40,408 nucleotides of DNA from Halanaerobium sp051746665 (GTDB lineage: Bacteria; Bacillota; Halanaerobiia; Halanaerobiales; Halanaerobiaceae): assembly GCA_051746665.1 (NCBI GenBank), contig JBNJFG010000016.1:1-40408 (forward strand), in the 5' to 3' direction. This document shows, in pieces, positions 7,569-15,838 of the stretch. Numbering within the stretch: the stretch's first letter is position 1; the number at the start of each line of letters is the position of its first letter. The notes beneath the pieces were generated by a model. It did no database searches. It was not told the origin of the DNA and saw only the letters and a list, made by a program, of their open reading frames with translations. The position numbers and the translations under genes were made by a program.

Positions 7569-8176
7569 TATTTACCCTCCCTGCTGATTTGATTCATGAT
7601 ACCAACTAGAATACCTAAAGTAATAAATGCTCCAGCAGGTAGTACCATAATAACCATTGGACGATACCATTCTCCTAAAAGCGTTAAACCAAAAATTGAT
7701 CCCATACCAAGAAGTTCTCTAATTGCTCCCAGTAAAACCAAAACCCAGGTAAATCCGATACCCATTCCAATACCATCGGCAATTGCTCTGTGAGTAGGAT
7801 TTTTAGAAGCAAATGCTTCCTGACGTCCTAAAATCAAACAGTTTACAACAATCAATGGGATAAAAATACTTAATGAAGCTGCAATTCCAGGGAAAAATGC
7901 CTTCAAAAAATAATCTGTAAAAGTAACAAAAGTAGCAATAATCAATATGTAACTTGGAATACGTACATTTGCTGGAATTAACTTTTTAATAATTGAAATA
8001 ACTATTTCAGACATGATTAACACAAATGATGTTGCTAATCCCATTGCCAGACCATTAGAAGCAGTGTTTGTTACAGCAAGGGTTGGACACATACCAATTA
8101 CCAGTCGAATAATTGGGTTTTCCGCCCAGAGTCCATTTGTAAAGTCTTTTAATAATTCTTTGAAATCGATAGACAT
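7568..8176 (-). CDS. rnfE: Rnf complex membrane subunit RnfE
   Basis: This 202-residue membrane protein shows the RnfE/NqrD signature NPIIRLVIGMCPTLAVTNTASNGLAMGLAT-type region (about 20-50), split here for brevity, with the conserved Cys29, and a C-terminal half containing IGFTWVLVLLGAIRELLGMGSIFG. It pairs with RnfA in the ion-translocating core. Its start abuts the rnfG stop and its stop overlaps the rnfA start by one base (TAATG), with a GGAGGG ribosome-binding site for rnfA lying inside its last codons. This close packing supports equal production of the subunits. Confidence 0.97.
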   Translation of the reverse strand: MSIDFKELLKDFTNGLWAENPIIRLVIGMCPTLAVTNTASNGLAMGLATSFVLIMSEIVISIIKKLIPANVRIPSYILIIATFVTFTDYFLKAFFPGIAASLSIFIPLIVVNCLILGRQEAFASKNPTHRAIADGIGMGIGFTWVLVLLGAIRELLGMGSIFGLTLLGEWYRPMVIMVLPAGAFITLGILVGIMNQISREGK

Positions 8177-8736
8177 TAATTTCCACCTCCATAAGCTGAA
8201 GTCACAATATCTAATCCTTCTTCAATTATTTCAGTTATACTATCCGAAGAAATAGTTGCTCCTGCTATAGCCTGAACTTCTGTTTCTTTTTTAGGAGGAG
8301 TTTTTATAACTTGATAATCTCCAAAATTTTTGTCTTCAAAATTAGATTTAAATTCTGCTTCGGTAATCCGCGCGCCTAAGCCAGGAGTTTCCTGGTGGTT
8401 TAAAACACTAATTTTATATATTTTTTCGTCTTTGAGATCAACACCAATCATAACCTCTATCATTCCATTATATCCTCCACCGCTGTTCTGAAAAGCAACA
8501 CCGATTTTATTTCCAGCTGCATCATATCCTTCGTAAAAAATATTACCGTTTTTTTCTACTTCATCTACTTCTTCTACATTTGGCAAAACTTCATTAATTG
8601 CCTGTTTTTGTGCTTTAGCCTGATTAGCCTCAATATATGGTGTTGTCCACTCATAAACAAAGGTTAAGATTAAAGCTGAAATTATTCCAATTGTAGCCAG
8701 AGTAATAATTAAGTTCTTTTTACTGTTCTTTTCCAT
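8176..8736 (-). CDS. rnfG: Rnf complex flavoprotein RnfG (covalent FMN)
   Basis: The 186-residue protein has an N-terminal membrane anchor (about 9-30) and an FMN-binding domain. The flavinylation motif is visible as AGATISSDS, with Thr161 the residue expected to carry FMN through a phosphoester bond; NHQETPGLGARI is another RnfG/NqrC hallmark. The domain faces outward and relays electrons. Attachment of FMN requires an ApbE-type transferase, which is not in this window. It starts one base before the end of rnfD and its stop overlaps rnfE by one base. Confidence 0.97.
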   Translation of the reverse strand: MEKNSKKNLIITLATIGIISALILTFVYEWTTPYIEANQAKAQKQAINEVLPNVEEVDEVEKNGNIFYEGYDAAGNKIGVAFQNSGGGYNGMIEVMIGVDLKDEKIYKISVLNHQETPGLGARITEAEFKSNFEDKNFGDYQVIKTPPKKETEVQAIAGATISSDSITEIIEEGLDIVTSAYGGGN

Positions 8737-9645
8737 TTATTTCACCTCTCCCAAACTGCGAGGTCTTGTGTAACGATCTATTAGTGGCACAGCAGTGTTC
8801 ATTAACAAAATACTGTACATTACACCTTCTGGATATCCACCCCAAAGTCTGATTACAACAACAAGCAGTCCAGCTCCAATTCCAAAAATCCAGCGTCCTA
8901 ACTTTGTAGTTGGACTGGAAACCATGTCAGTAGCCATATATAAAGCACCAATCATTAGTCCTCCACCAAAAATGTGAAAAATTGGATCTGCACCAAAGAC
9001 AAAAGTTCCAACAAATACTGCTCCAACCATAGCCAGTGGAATTCTCCAGTTAACATAACCTTTATAAAGTAAATAAGCAAAACCTAATAAAAGAGCTAAA
9101 GCTGAAGTTTCTCCAAGTGAACCACCAATTTGACCAACAAAAAGATTCCAGGTATCAGTTGCAATACCGTCCATTTTCATCTTACTTAAAGGTGTAGCAG
9201 TCGAAACTCCATCTACAGTCCAGGTTGTCATTAAAACCGGGTAAGCAGCTGTTAAAAAAGCTCTACCTACAAGAGCCGGGTTAAATGGATTTTGACCAAT
9301 CCCTCCAAAAACCTGTTTACCAAGTCCGATAGCAACTACTGAACCAAAAAATGCTGTCCAGAGTGGAATAGATGGTGGAAGTGTAAGTGCTAACAGCAAA
9401 CCAGTTACAACAGCACTTCCGTCTTCGATAGTAACTTTCTTGTTTCTAACTTTTTGAAATATATATTCTGTTAAAACCGCACCAACAATAGCTGTCAGAA
9501 CCACAGATATTGCTCTTGCTTTAAAGAAATATACCGCAGCAAATACTGCCGGCAGCAGGGCAAGAACAACTGACCACATTATTTTTTTTACAGAATCCTG
9601 GGCTCTGACATGTGGTGAGGATGTTACAATTAATTCGTTATTCAT
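8737..9645 (-). CDS. rnfD: Rnf complex membrane flavoprotein RnfD (covalent FMN)
   Basis: The 302-residue protein has about eight membrane helices. The motif GIGQNPFNPALVGRAF (about 115-130) and the flavin-attachment segment DGVSTATPL (about 145-153, Thr151 the likely FMN carrier) identify RnfD/NqrB. A quinone or riboflavin site of NqrB is not expected to be complete in Rnf. RnfD is thought to contribute to the ion path. The gene follows rnfC by about 15 bases with a GGAGG site, and abuts rnfG. The sequence appears full length. Confidence 0.97.
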   Translation of the reverse strand: MNNELIVTSSPHVRAQDSVKKIMWSVVLALLPAVFAAVYFFKARAISVVLTAIVGAVLTEYIFQKVRNKKVTIEDGSAVVTGLLLALTLPPSIPLWTAFFGSVVAIGLGKQVFGGIGQNPFNPALVGRAFLTAAYPVLMTTWTVDGVSTATPLSKMKMDGIATDTWNLFVGQIGGSLGETSALALLLGFAYLLYKGYVNWRIPLAMVGAVFVGTFVFGADPIFHIFGGGLMIGALYMATDMVSSPTTKLGRWIFGIGAGLLVVVIRLWGGYPEGVMYSILLMNTAVPLIDRYTRPRSLGEVK

Positions 9646-9660
9646 TATTGATTATCCTCC

Positions 9661-10986
9661 TTAATTCTCTTCTCTTTTTTTCGCCATTACCTGTGACTTA
9701 CCAAGACGCAGATGATGTACCAGAGGTATTTTAGCCGGACATACAAAAGAACATGAACCACATTCAATGCAGCTTAATACCTGCCATTCTTCTAATTTTT
9801 CCACCATTTCATTTTTTGCATAATTAACCAGCTGGGTAGGCATTAAAAACATCGGACATGCATCAACACATCTTGCACAGTTAATACAGGGAGATGGTTC
9901 AAAATCTTCTACCTCATCTTCAACTAAAACAAGAATCCCAGAAGTACCTTTAACTGCTGGAATATTAAGGTGTTTTTGGGCTGCTCCCATCATTGGCCCA
10001 CCTGTGATAACTTTAGCTGCATCATCCTTAAGTCCACCAGCCTGTTCTATTAAATCACCAATAGAAGTACCAATCCTATAAATTAAATTCTGAGGAGAAT
10101 TGATTCCTCTTCCTGTAATAGTAATAGATCTTTCATAGAAAGGTTTTCCATCTCTTATTGCATCTGCAACGGCTGCTGCAGTAGAGGTATTATTAACAAC
10201 AACTCCTACATCAAGTGGTAAACCTCCTGCAGGAACTTCTCTGTTGATTAAAGCATCAATCAACATTTTTTCTCCACCCTGTGGATACTTAGTCTCTAAA
10301 GCTTTGATTTCAATATTATCATCATTTTTAGCAGCATCTTTCATACTTTCTATTGCCTCAGGCTTATTTTCCTCAATTCCAATCATAGCTTTTGGAGCAC
10401 CTGATGCCTTCATTAAAGCTTTTAAACCAAAAATAATACTTTCAGGTCTTTCAACCATCACTCGATGGTCAACAGTTAGATATGGTTCACATTCTGCACC
10501 ATTTAAAATTACATAATCTACATTTTTATCATCTGGAGTCGACACTTTAACATGAGTCGGAAACATCGCTCCACCCATCCCAACTATTCCTGCTTCTCTA
10601 ATAATATTTCTAAGTTCTTCTGGATCGAGATTATCTAAATTATCATGTTTTTCTAAACCGGAATTGAGAGTGTCCTCTTCCGCTGCTTCAATTACAACAG
10701 CATCAACAGTATTTCCACCTGGATCAGTTACTTTTCTGATTTCTTTAACAGTTCCAGAAACTGAAGCATGAATCGGAGCACAGACAAAACTATCACCATC
10801 AGCAATTTTTTGTCCAAGATCAACCTGATCACCTTTTTTGACAAGTGCCTTTAAAGGTGCACCAATATGTTGTTTGATTGGGATTATAACTTCTTCAGGT
10901 CTTTTAGCATTTTTTAAGGGTTTATCCTTTGTTAATTCTTTATTATACTCAGGATGTATCCCCTGTTTAAAAGTCAAAGCTTTCAC
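9661..10986 (-). CDS. rnfC: Rnf complex NADH-binding subunit RnfC
   Basis: The 441-residue peripheral subunit begins with a barrel-sandwich/lipoyl-like region, continues with a nucleotide- and FMN-binding domain of the NuoF type (REAGIVGMGGAMFPTHVK near 134-151, GGEKMLI near 237), and ends with two 4Fe-4S motifs: CINCARCVDAC near 368 and CIECGSCSFVC near 407. RnfC is the site where NAD+ is reduced (or NADH oxidised). It is the first gene of the operon. The start is GTG at 10986 with AAGGGGTG ten bases upstream. Order rnfC-D-G-E-A-B is the standard Firmicute arrangement. Confidence 0.97.
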   Translation of the reverse strand: MKALTFKQGIHPEYNKELTKDKPLKNAKRPEEVIIPIKQHIGAPLKALVKKGDQVDLGQKIADGDSFVCAPIHASVSGTVKEIRKVTDPGGNTVDAVVIEAAEEDTLNSGLEKHDNLDNLDPEELRNIIREAGIVGMGGAMFPTHVKVSTPDDKNVDYVILNGAECEPYLTVDHRVMVERPESIIFGLKALMKASGAPKAMIGIEENKPEAIESMKDAAKNDDNIEIKALETKYPQGGEKMLIDALINREVPAGGLPLDVGVVVNNTSTAAAVADAIRDGKPFYERSITITGRGINSPQNLIYRIGTSIGDLIEQAGGLKDDAAKVITGGPMMGAAQKHLNIPAVKGTSGILVLVEDEVEDFEPSPCINCARCVDACPMFLMPTQLVNYAKNEMVEKLEEWQVLSCIECGSCSFVCPAKIPLVHHLRLGKSQVMAKKREEN

Positions 10987-11043
10987 TATAAAATTTCACC
11001 CCTTATATGTTTTTTCTAAGAAAAATTTATAATTTATAATTTT

Positions 11044-11061
11044 GCTAAAAATATATTTAGC
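11044..11061. repeat. Inverted repeat in the rnf leader
   Basis: GCTAAA and TTTAGC form a perfect 6-bp inverted repeat with a 6-base AT spacer, between the candidate rnf -10 box and the rnfC start. It could be an operator or a weak leader hairpin; nothing in the sequence decides this. Confidence 0.45.
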
Positions 11062-11076
11062 ATGCAAACCATAATT

Positions 11077-11105
11077 ATTATATACTAATTGTTAAATAAG
11101 AACAA
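11077..11105 (-). promoter_or_regulatory. Candidate rnf promoter overlapped by a Rex-like repeat
   Basis: On the minus strand TTGTTC (11105-11100), 17 bases, then TATAAT (11082-11077) form a SigA-type promoter about 90 bases upstream of rnfC. The -35 box is embedded in TTGTT-7 bases-AACAA (11105-11089), which resembles the clostridial Rex box but is one base short of its 18-base spacing. The promoter is well placed; the regulator assignment is a guess. Confidence 0.55.
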
Positions 11106-11125
11106 CATCAAATTGGAAAAAGATT

Positions 11126-11710
11126 TTATTCACGAACTACTATGAATCCATTATATCCTTCAGATTTTAATTCTTCAAGTGCTGCCTCTGCTTGATCCCT
11201 GTTCGAATAGCCAACTACCTGAACTTGATGTGGAGTTGTCTCAGTAATAAAAAGCTCATATCCTAATTCCTCTACTTTGGTTTTTACTGTCAATGCATTA
11301 TTGTAATTTGAAAAAGCACCTATTTGAACAGCAAATCCACCTTTAATTTCACCCCTTTCTGAAGAATTATTTGTCTCAGTTTTTGTCTGATCTTTTTGAT
11401 TTGTGTTATCAGTATTTATTGATGAGTTATCAGTATTTTCAGTCGGTGAAACAGCAGCTTCTTTTCCATTGTCAGGGGCAGTTAAATTATTTTCTTGATT
11501 ATTAACTTCTTTGGGCTGCCCACTATTTTCAGAAGCTAACTGCTGATTAACATTAGTTGTATTTTTTTGTTCTTCAGCAATTTCTGTACTATCATCTTCA
11601 ACTAAAAATGAAATCAACCAGCTCCCCATTAAATAGCCCACAAATAAAGCTGCTATTGACATAAAAATAACAACTACAATTAAAGAAAATCCCTTTTCAT
11701 TTTTATTCAT
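11126..11710 (-). CDS. SPOR-domain membrane protein
   Basis: The 194-residue protein has a short cytoplasmic N-terminus, one membrane helix (about 8-32), a long linker (about 35-120) rich in Asn, Thr, Glu and Gln, and a C-terminal SPOR domain (about 124-194) starting FAVQIGAFSNYNNA and ending YNGFIVVRE. SPOR domains bind denuded glycan strands at division septa, so the protein probably acts at the cell wall, possibly in division. It overlaps the end of folC by 8 bases and has a GAGGTG ribosome-binding site, so the two are likely co-transcribed. No clear terminator follows before the rnf promoter. The biological partner is unknown. Confidence 0.9.
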   Translation of the reverse strand: MNKNEKGFSLIVVVIFMSIAALFVGYLMGSWLISFLVEDDSTEIAEEQKNTTNVNQQLASENSGQPKEVNNQENNLTAPDNGKEAAVSPTENTDNSSINTDNTNQKDQTKTETNNSSERGEIKGGFAVQIGAFSNYNNALTVKTKVEELGYELFITETTPHQVQVVGYSNRDQAEAALEELKSEGYNGFIVVRE

Positions 11711-13031
11711 TATTATTCACCTCTAATTTTTTTGTCATTATTTCAATTCCAGCTTCAAAAGTTGTATTAAAAGAGCCAGCTGCAATTATCAAATCATCTT
11801 CATCAGCATTTTTTAAAGCTTTACTGCTGGCTTCGGCTAAGTTATTAAAAATTTGATATTCAAAATTTTTAGAGCTAATTTTTCTTTCTAAATCTTTAAT
11901 TTTTATTGATCTAAAAGATTGATTTTCTGCCAAATAAAATTTAGGCTGCTCTTTTAATTTTAAAAATTCTTCTAAAATTGAATCTAAATCTTTATCTTTC
12001 AAAATCGAAAAAATAAAATGCAGGTTATTAAATTCTAAACTGGAGTTATTAATATTTTTAGCTAGTTCTTTAAAAGCTGCCTGATTATGAGCAGCATCTA
12101 AAATCACAAGCGGTTTTTCAGATATCTTTTCCATTCTTCCCGGCCAATAAATATTTTTTAGAGCAATTTTTATATCATTTTTACTAACAGGAAAATCAGG
12201 ACTTAATTCTTCTACCGCTCTTAAAGCTATAGCTGCATTTCCAGCTTGATGCTCTCCTAAAAGTGAAAGATTATAATTTTCTACTTCTCTGCCACTTCGT
12301 TTTAGACTGATAATATTTTCTTTTAAAGCACCACAGCTTTTTATAAACTCATATTCATCTTTTAAATCAATAAATTTAGATTTTTTTTCTAAAGCTTTAT
12401 TTTTAATTACATTCAAAGCTTCCGGTTGTTTTACTGCAGTAATTACTTTAGAATTTTCTTTGATTATTCCAGCTTTTTCTGCAGCAATTTGAGCCACATT
12501 ATCACCTAGAATTTTTCTGTGTTCTAAACTTATATTAGTAATAATAGAAAGAAGTGGATTTTTGATCACATTTGTAGCATCAAGCCGACCACCAAGACCT
12601 GTTTCTAAAATAACAATTTCCGGCTCGTGTTGTTTGAAATATTTAAAGGCTGCTGCGGTTACAATTTCAAAAAAACTCTGTTCTAAGTAATTTTCAGATT
12701 TTAATTTAGCTGCAGCTTTTTTTACTTCAACCATAATTTCGTTTAAATCATAGGTTGAACAGGCTCTACCATTAATTTTTATTCTTTCGTTGAAATGAAA
12801 GTAATGAGGTGAACTGTAAAGAGCTGTTTTAAAACCAGCTTCTCTATAGATTCTCTCTAAAATAGCAGCAGTTGAGCCTTTTCCATTAGTACCTGCAAGA
12901 TGAATTACATTTAAATTATAGTGAGGATTCCCTAAATGATGCAGTAATCTTTTTATTCTATCTAAACCTGGATTATAGCCAGATTTACTTCCAAAGAGTG
13001 ATAAAGAATTTATATATTCAAAAGGATCCAT
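11703..13031 (-). CDS. folC: Folylpolyglutamate synthase / dihydrofolate synthase
   Basis: The Mur-ligase-type protein of about 442 residues carries the P-loop HLAGTNGKGSTAAILE (about 43-58), the omega-loop region, LETGLGGRLDATN near 145, and the C-terminal ligase domain with LDAAHNQAAF near 313. It adds glutamate to folates and may also make dihydrofolate from dihydropteroate; sequence alone does not separate the two activities. The frame is open to a TTG at 13043, but GGAGG lies directly upstream of the ATG at 13031, which I take as the start. Divergent from the plus-strand PAP2-like gene and overlapping the SPOR gene downstream. Confidence 0.95.
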   Translation of the reverse strand: MDPFEYINSLSLFGSKSGYNPGLDRIKRLLHHLGNPHYNLNVIHLAGTNGKGSTAAILERIYREAGFKTALYSSPHYFHFNERIKINGRACSTYDLNEIMVEVKKAAAKLKSENYLEQSFFEIVTAAAFKYFKQHEPEIVILETGLGGRLDATNVIKNPLLSIITNISLEHRKILGDNVAQIAAEKAGIIKENSKVITAVKQPEALNVIKNKALEKKSKFIDLKDEYEFIKSCGALKENIISLKRSGREVENYNLSLLGEHQAGNAAIALRAVEELSPDFPVSKNDIKIALKNIYWPGRMEKISEKPLVILDAAHNQAAFKELAKNINNSSLEFNNLHFIFSILKDKDLDSILEEFLKLKEQPKFYLAENQSFRSIKIKDLERKISSKNFEYQIFNNLAEASSKALKNADEDDLIIAAGSFNTTFEAGIEIMTKKLEVNNNE

Positions 13032-13074
13032 TTTTTCCTCCAATTCTTATTTGCAATCAAGAGTATAAATAAGT

Positions 13075-13128
13075 TAAAATATATTATAGCACTATTATTA
13101 TTATACACAATATAAAAGAAAAGAACAA
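13075..13128 (-). promoter_or_regulatory. Candidate folC promoter (plus a weak opposite promoter)
   Basis: On the minus strand TTGTTC (13128-13123), 17 bases, TATAAT (13105-13100) makes a good promoter for folC; a second TATAAT lies at 13088-13083. On the plus strand TTGCAA (13051-13056), 18 bases, TAAAAT (13075-13080) is a weaker candidate for the divergent gene at 13162. Confidence 0.5.
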
Positions 13129-13161
13129 AATTTATATATTACTTATTTCGGGGGAGATTAT

Positions 13162-13590
13162 ATGTCATTACTGCAGGTATCAATGTTTTCACTCTTTACT
13201 GCGCAATTTTTAAAGATATTTTTTATTAGTCCAATTAATTTCTATACTTTTTTTACCTCAGGTGGAATGCCTAGTTCCCATTCGTCTTTTGTCTCATCTC
13301 TAGCAATTACAGTCGGCTTAAAATATGGTTTTAGTTCCGATCTCTTTGCTATTGTCACCGTATTTGCTTTAATTGTTACTTATGATGCCAGTGGAGTAAG
13401 AAGAGCTGTTGGGCTTCAGGCAAATGTTTTAAATAATTTAATTAAACACCTTGAAGATAAAAGTTTTGCAAATGATAAACAGTTAATTAAAAAAGATTTA
13501 AAAGAATTAATCGGTCATACTCCTTTTGAAGTCTTTGCTGGTGTTCTGCTGGGCGCATTAATTGCAATTATCAACTGGTATTTCCTTTAA
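13162..13590 (+). CDS. Divergent PAP2 family membrane protein (DUF212, YuiD-like)
   Basis: This is the only plus-strand gene in the window. The 142-residue protein has about four membrane segments and the family hallmarks GGMPSSHSSFVSSL (about 34-47) and YDASGVRRAVGLQANVLN (about 74-91), which echo the PAP2 phosphatase signatures in a shortened, rearranged form. Whether the family has acid phosphatase or lipid phosphatase activity is not established. The ATG at 13162 follows GGGGGAG. It diverges from folC and converges on tkt, and a strong bidirectional hairpin separates it from tkt. Confidence 0.92.
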   Translation: MSLLQVSMFSLFTAQFLKIFFISPINFYTFFTSGGMPSSHSSFVSSLAITVGLKYGFSSDLFAIVTVFALIVTYDASGVRRAVGLQANVLNNLIKHLEDKSFANDKQLIKKDLKELIGHTPFEVFAGVLLGALIAIINWYFL

Positions 13591-13661
13591 TAATCATATT
13601 TATTAACAAAAATAATTATAGAGATTAATAGTAAATAATAAAAATAAAATCAGACTTATAT

Positions 13662-13710
13662 AAAAATCCGTCCCTTAATCACTAATGTGATTTTAAGTGG
13701 ACGGATTTTA
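13662..13710. terminator. Bidirectional terminator between the PAP2-like gene and tkt
   Basis: AAATCCGTCC (13664-13673) pairs perfectly with GGACGGATTT (13699-13708). After one bulged base the stem continues inward through CTTA/TAAG to AATCAC/GTGATT and a small loop. T-runs flank both sides (ATTTTTATAT on the minus strand, ATTTTAG on the plus strand), so it can end both converging transcripts. Confidence 0.9.
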
Positions 13711-13741
13711 GTATTCTCTATATCCTAATTTATTCAATTTA

Positions 13742-13784
13742 TAACTATAATTTTCGTAACTATAATTTTAATAACTATAATTTT
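13742..13784. repeat. Three tandem copies of a 13-bp AT-rich unit
   Basis: TAACTATAATTTT occurs identically at 13742, 13757 and 13772, each 15 bases apart, with variable dinucleotides between. The third copy abuts the tkt stop codon. It lies in the 3' untranslated region of tkt before the terminator. Confidence 0.85.
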
Positions 13785-15752
13785 TTAGCTGTTTAAATTT
13801 TTTTCAATCTCTGCAGCTACTTTTTCAGCTTTCAGGCCTAATTCTTCTCCTACTTCTTGACCTTTTCCACTTAAACCAAAGCGGTCAAGACCAATTACTA
13901 AACCATCACTGCCTACCAGTTTATACCAGCCGCTTGTTACTCCGGCTTCGATAGCTACTTTTAATTTAGCTTCAGGTAATGGATGTTCTGCAGCATATTT
14001 TTCAAGTTTCTGTCTTTCTGGGACTGACATAACAACTGCTTTTATTCCCTTATCTGCTAGTAGTTTTGCACTTTCTTCAGCTAAATTAACCTCACTACCA
14101 CTGGCAAAAATAATTGTATCTGCATCTTTAGGATCACTAACAAAATAACCACCATTGTTATAATTATCAAGACCCTGATATTTTTTAATATGATTTAAAT
14201 TCTGTCTGGTAAGGATTAAAGCTGTTGGCTGATCTTTTGTTTCTAATGCTTCAACCCAGGCCGCTTTAGCCTCTTCTTCATCTCCAGGTCTTAAAACTTT
14301 GAGGCCTGGAATAATTCTTAATGCTTCAACATGTTCTATTGGCTGATGAGTTGGTCCATCTTCACCAACAAAAACAGAATCATGAGTAAAGACATAAATT
14401 ACAGGCTGTTTCATTAAAGCAGCCAGTCTAATTGAGGGACGCATATAATCGGAAAAAACTAGGAAAGTAGCTGCAAATGGACGTAAACCAGAATGTAAAG
14501 CTAAACCATTTGTAATTGCTCCCATTGCATGTTCTCTAACTCCAAAGCGGAAGTTTCTGCCGCTGTAATTTCCTTTTTGTACCTCTCCGTACTCAGCATT
14601 ATATGTTTTATTGGATGGAGCCAGATCTGCTGATCCACCAACTAAATATGGAATGAGTTCAAATGCTTTTGATAAAGCTGCTCCAGCTGATTTTCTGGTT
14701 GCTATCGGAGCTTCGATTTCTAAATCCATAATTTCTTCTTTTAAATCTACAGGCAGCTTAAGTTCCATTGCCTGATCCCATTCTTTTTTAAGTTCAGGGT
14801 TTTCTTTAGCCCATTCTGCAAATTCTTTTTCCCAGGCCAGTCTCTGATCCTGCATTTCAGCAGCGTGAGCCCGGAAAAATTCTTTTACCTGATCAGAAAC
14901 ATAAAATTTCTTATCTACTGGTAAATCAAATTTTTCTTTTAAACCTTTAATTTCTTCTTCTCCTAAAGGTGCTCCGTGAGCATCACTTGTATCCTGCTTG
15001 GTAGGTGCTCCTAAAGCAATATGTGTTTTAGCCATAATTACTGTCGGTCTATCTTTATCTGATTTGGCCTGATTGATTGCATCTCTCAGCTGCTCAATAT
15101 TATGACCATCAATGTTTTCTATTACCTGCCAGCCAAAAGCTTTAAAACGATCAGCCACAGATTCTGTAAAAGTTAAGTTTGTGTTTCCAGCAATTGAAAT
15201 ATCATTATCATCATAAATAGCAATCAACTTATCAAGTCCTAAATGACCTGCAAGAGATGCTGCTTCGGAAGTAATACCTTCCATCATACAGCCATCACCC
15301 ATAATTGTATAGGTGTAATGATCAACAATATCATGTTTTTCAGTATTATATTTAGCAGCTAACATTTTTTCTGCTAGAGACATTCCTACTGCATTTGAAA
15401 AACCCTGACCTAAGGGGCCAGTTGTAGTTTCTACTCCATCAGTTTCTCCATATTCTGGATGGCCTGGTGTCTTAGAATGAAGCTGTCTAAATTCTTTTAA
15501 ATCATCCATTGAAATATCATAACCGTTAAGGTGCAAAAATGAATATAAAAATGCTGATCCATGTCCTGCTGATAGTACAAAACGGTCTCTATCAGGCCAG
15601 TCTGATTTTGAAGCATCAAGATTCATTACCTCTCCAAATAATAATGCACCAATATCAGCACAACCAATTGGCATTCCAGGGTGTCCCGAATTTGCCTTTT
15701 CTACAATATCTGCAGATAAACCTCTTACTATATTAGCAACTTCTTTTAACAA
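13785..15752 (-). CDS. tkt: Transketolase
   Basis: The full-length 655-residue enzyme has the N-terminal thiamine-diphosphate domain (GHGSAFLYSFLHLNGYD near 63, TTGPLGQGFSNAVG near 109, MGDGCMMEGITSEAAS near 150), the pyrimidine-binding middle domain (FRFGVREHAMGAITNGLALH near 402) and the C-terminal domain. It transfers two-carbon ketol units in the non-oxidative pentose phosphate pathway. The start is TTG at 15752 with AGGAGG eight bases upstream; no ATG fits better. It follows the EamA gene by 86 bases and has its own candidate promoter there. It ends at a triple repeat and a strong terminator. Confidence 0.98.
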   Translation of the reverse strand: MLKEVANIVRGLSADIVEKANSGHPGMPIGCADIGALLFGEVMNLDASKSDWPDRDRFVLSAGHGSAFLYSFLHLNGYDISMDDLKEFRQLHSKTPGHPEYGETDGVETTTGPLGQGFSNAVGMSLAEKMLAAKYNTEKHDIVDHYTYTIMGDGCMMEGITSEAASLAGHLGLDKLIAIYDDNDISIAGNTNLTFTESVADRFKAFGWQVIENIDGHNIEQLRDAINQAKSDKDRPTVIMAKTHIALGAPTKQDTSDAHGAPLGEEEIKGLKEKFDLPVDKKFYVSDQVKEFFRAHAAEMQDQRLAWEKEFAEWAKENPELKKEWDQAMELKLPVDLKEEIMDLEIEAPIATRKSAGAALSKAFELIPYLVGGSADLAPSNKTYNAEYGEVQKGNYSGRNFRFGVREHAMGAITNGLALHSGLRPFAATFLVFSDYMRPSIRLAALMKQPVIYVFTHDSVFVGEDGPTHQPIEHVEALRIIPGLKVLRPGDEEEAKAAWVEALETKDQPTALILTRQNLNHIKKYQGLDNYNNGGYFVSDPKDADTIIFASGSEVNLAEESAKLLADKGIKAVVMSVPERQKLEKYAAEHPLPEAKLKVAIEAGVTSGWYKLVGSDGLVIGLDRFGLSGKGQEVGEELGLKAEKVAAEIEKNLNS

Positions 15753-15792
15753 AACTTATCCCTCCTAAAATTAAATAAAAGCTTTCATTAAC

Positions 15793-15821
15793 ATTTTATA
15801 CTTTATGGCTGCAAATGTCCA
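15793..15821 (-). promoter_or_regulatory. Candidate SigA promoter of tkt
   Basis: TGGACA (15821-15816), 17 bases, TAAAAT (15798-15793), ending about 40 bases before the tkt start. The same hexamers, spacing and an inner GCAGC occur in the promoter at 5901-5873. Confidence 0.6.
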
Positions 15822-15838
15822 GTAAAGTAATAAATAAA

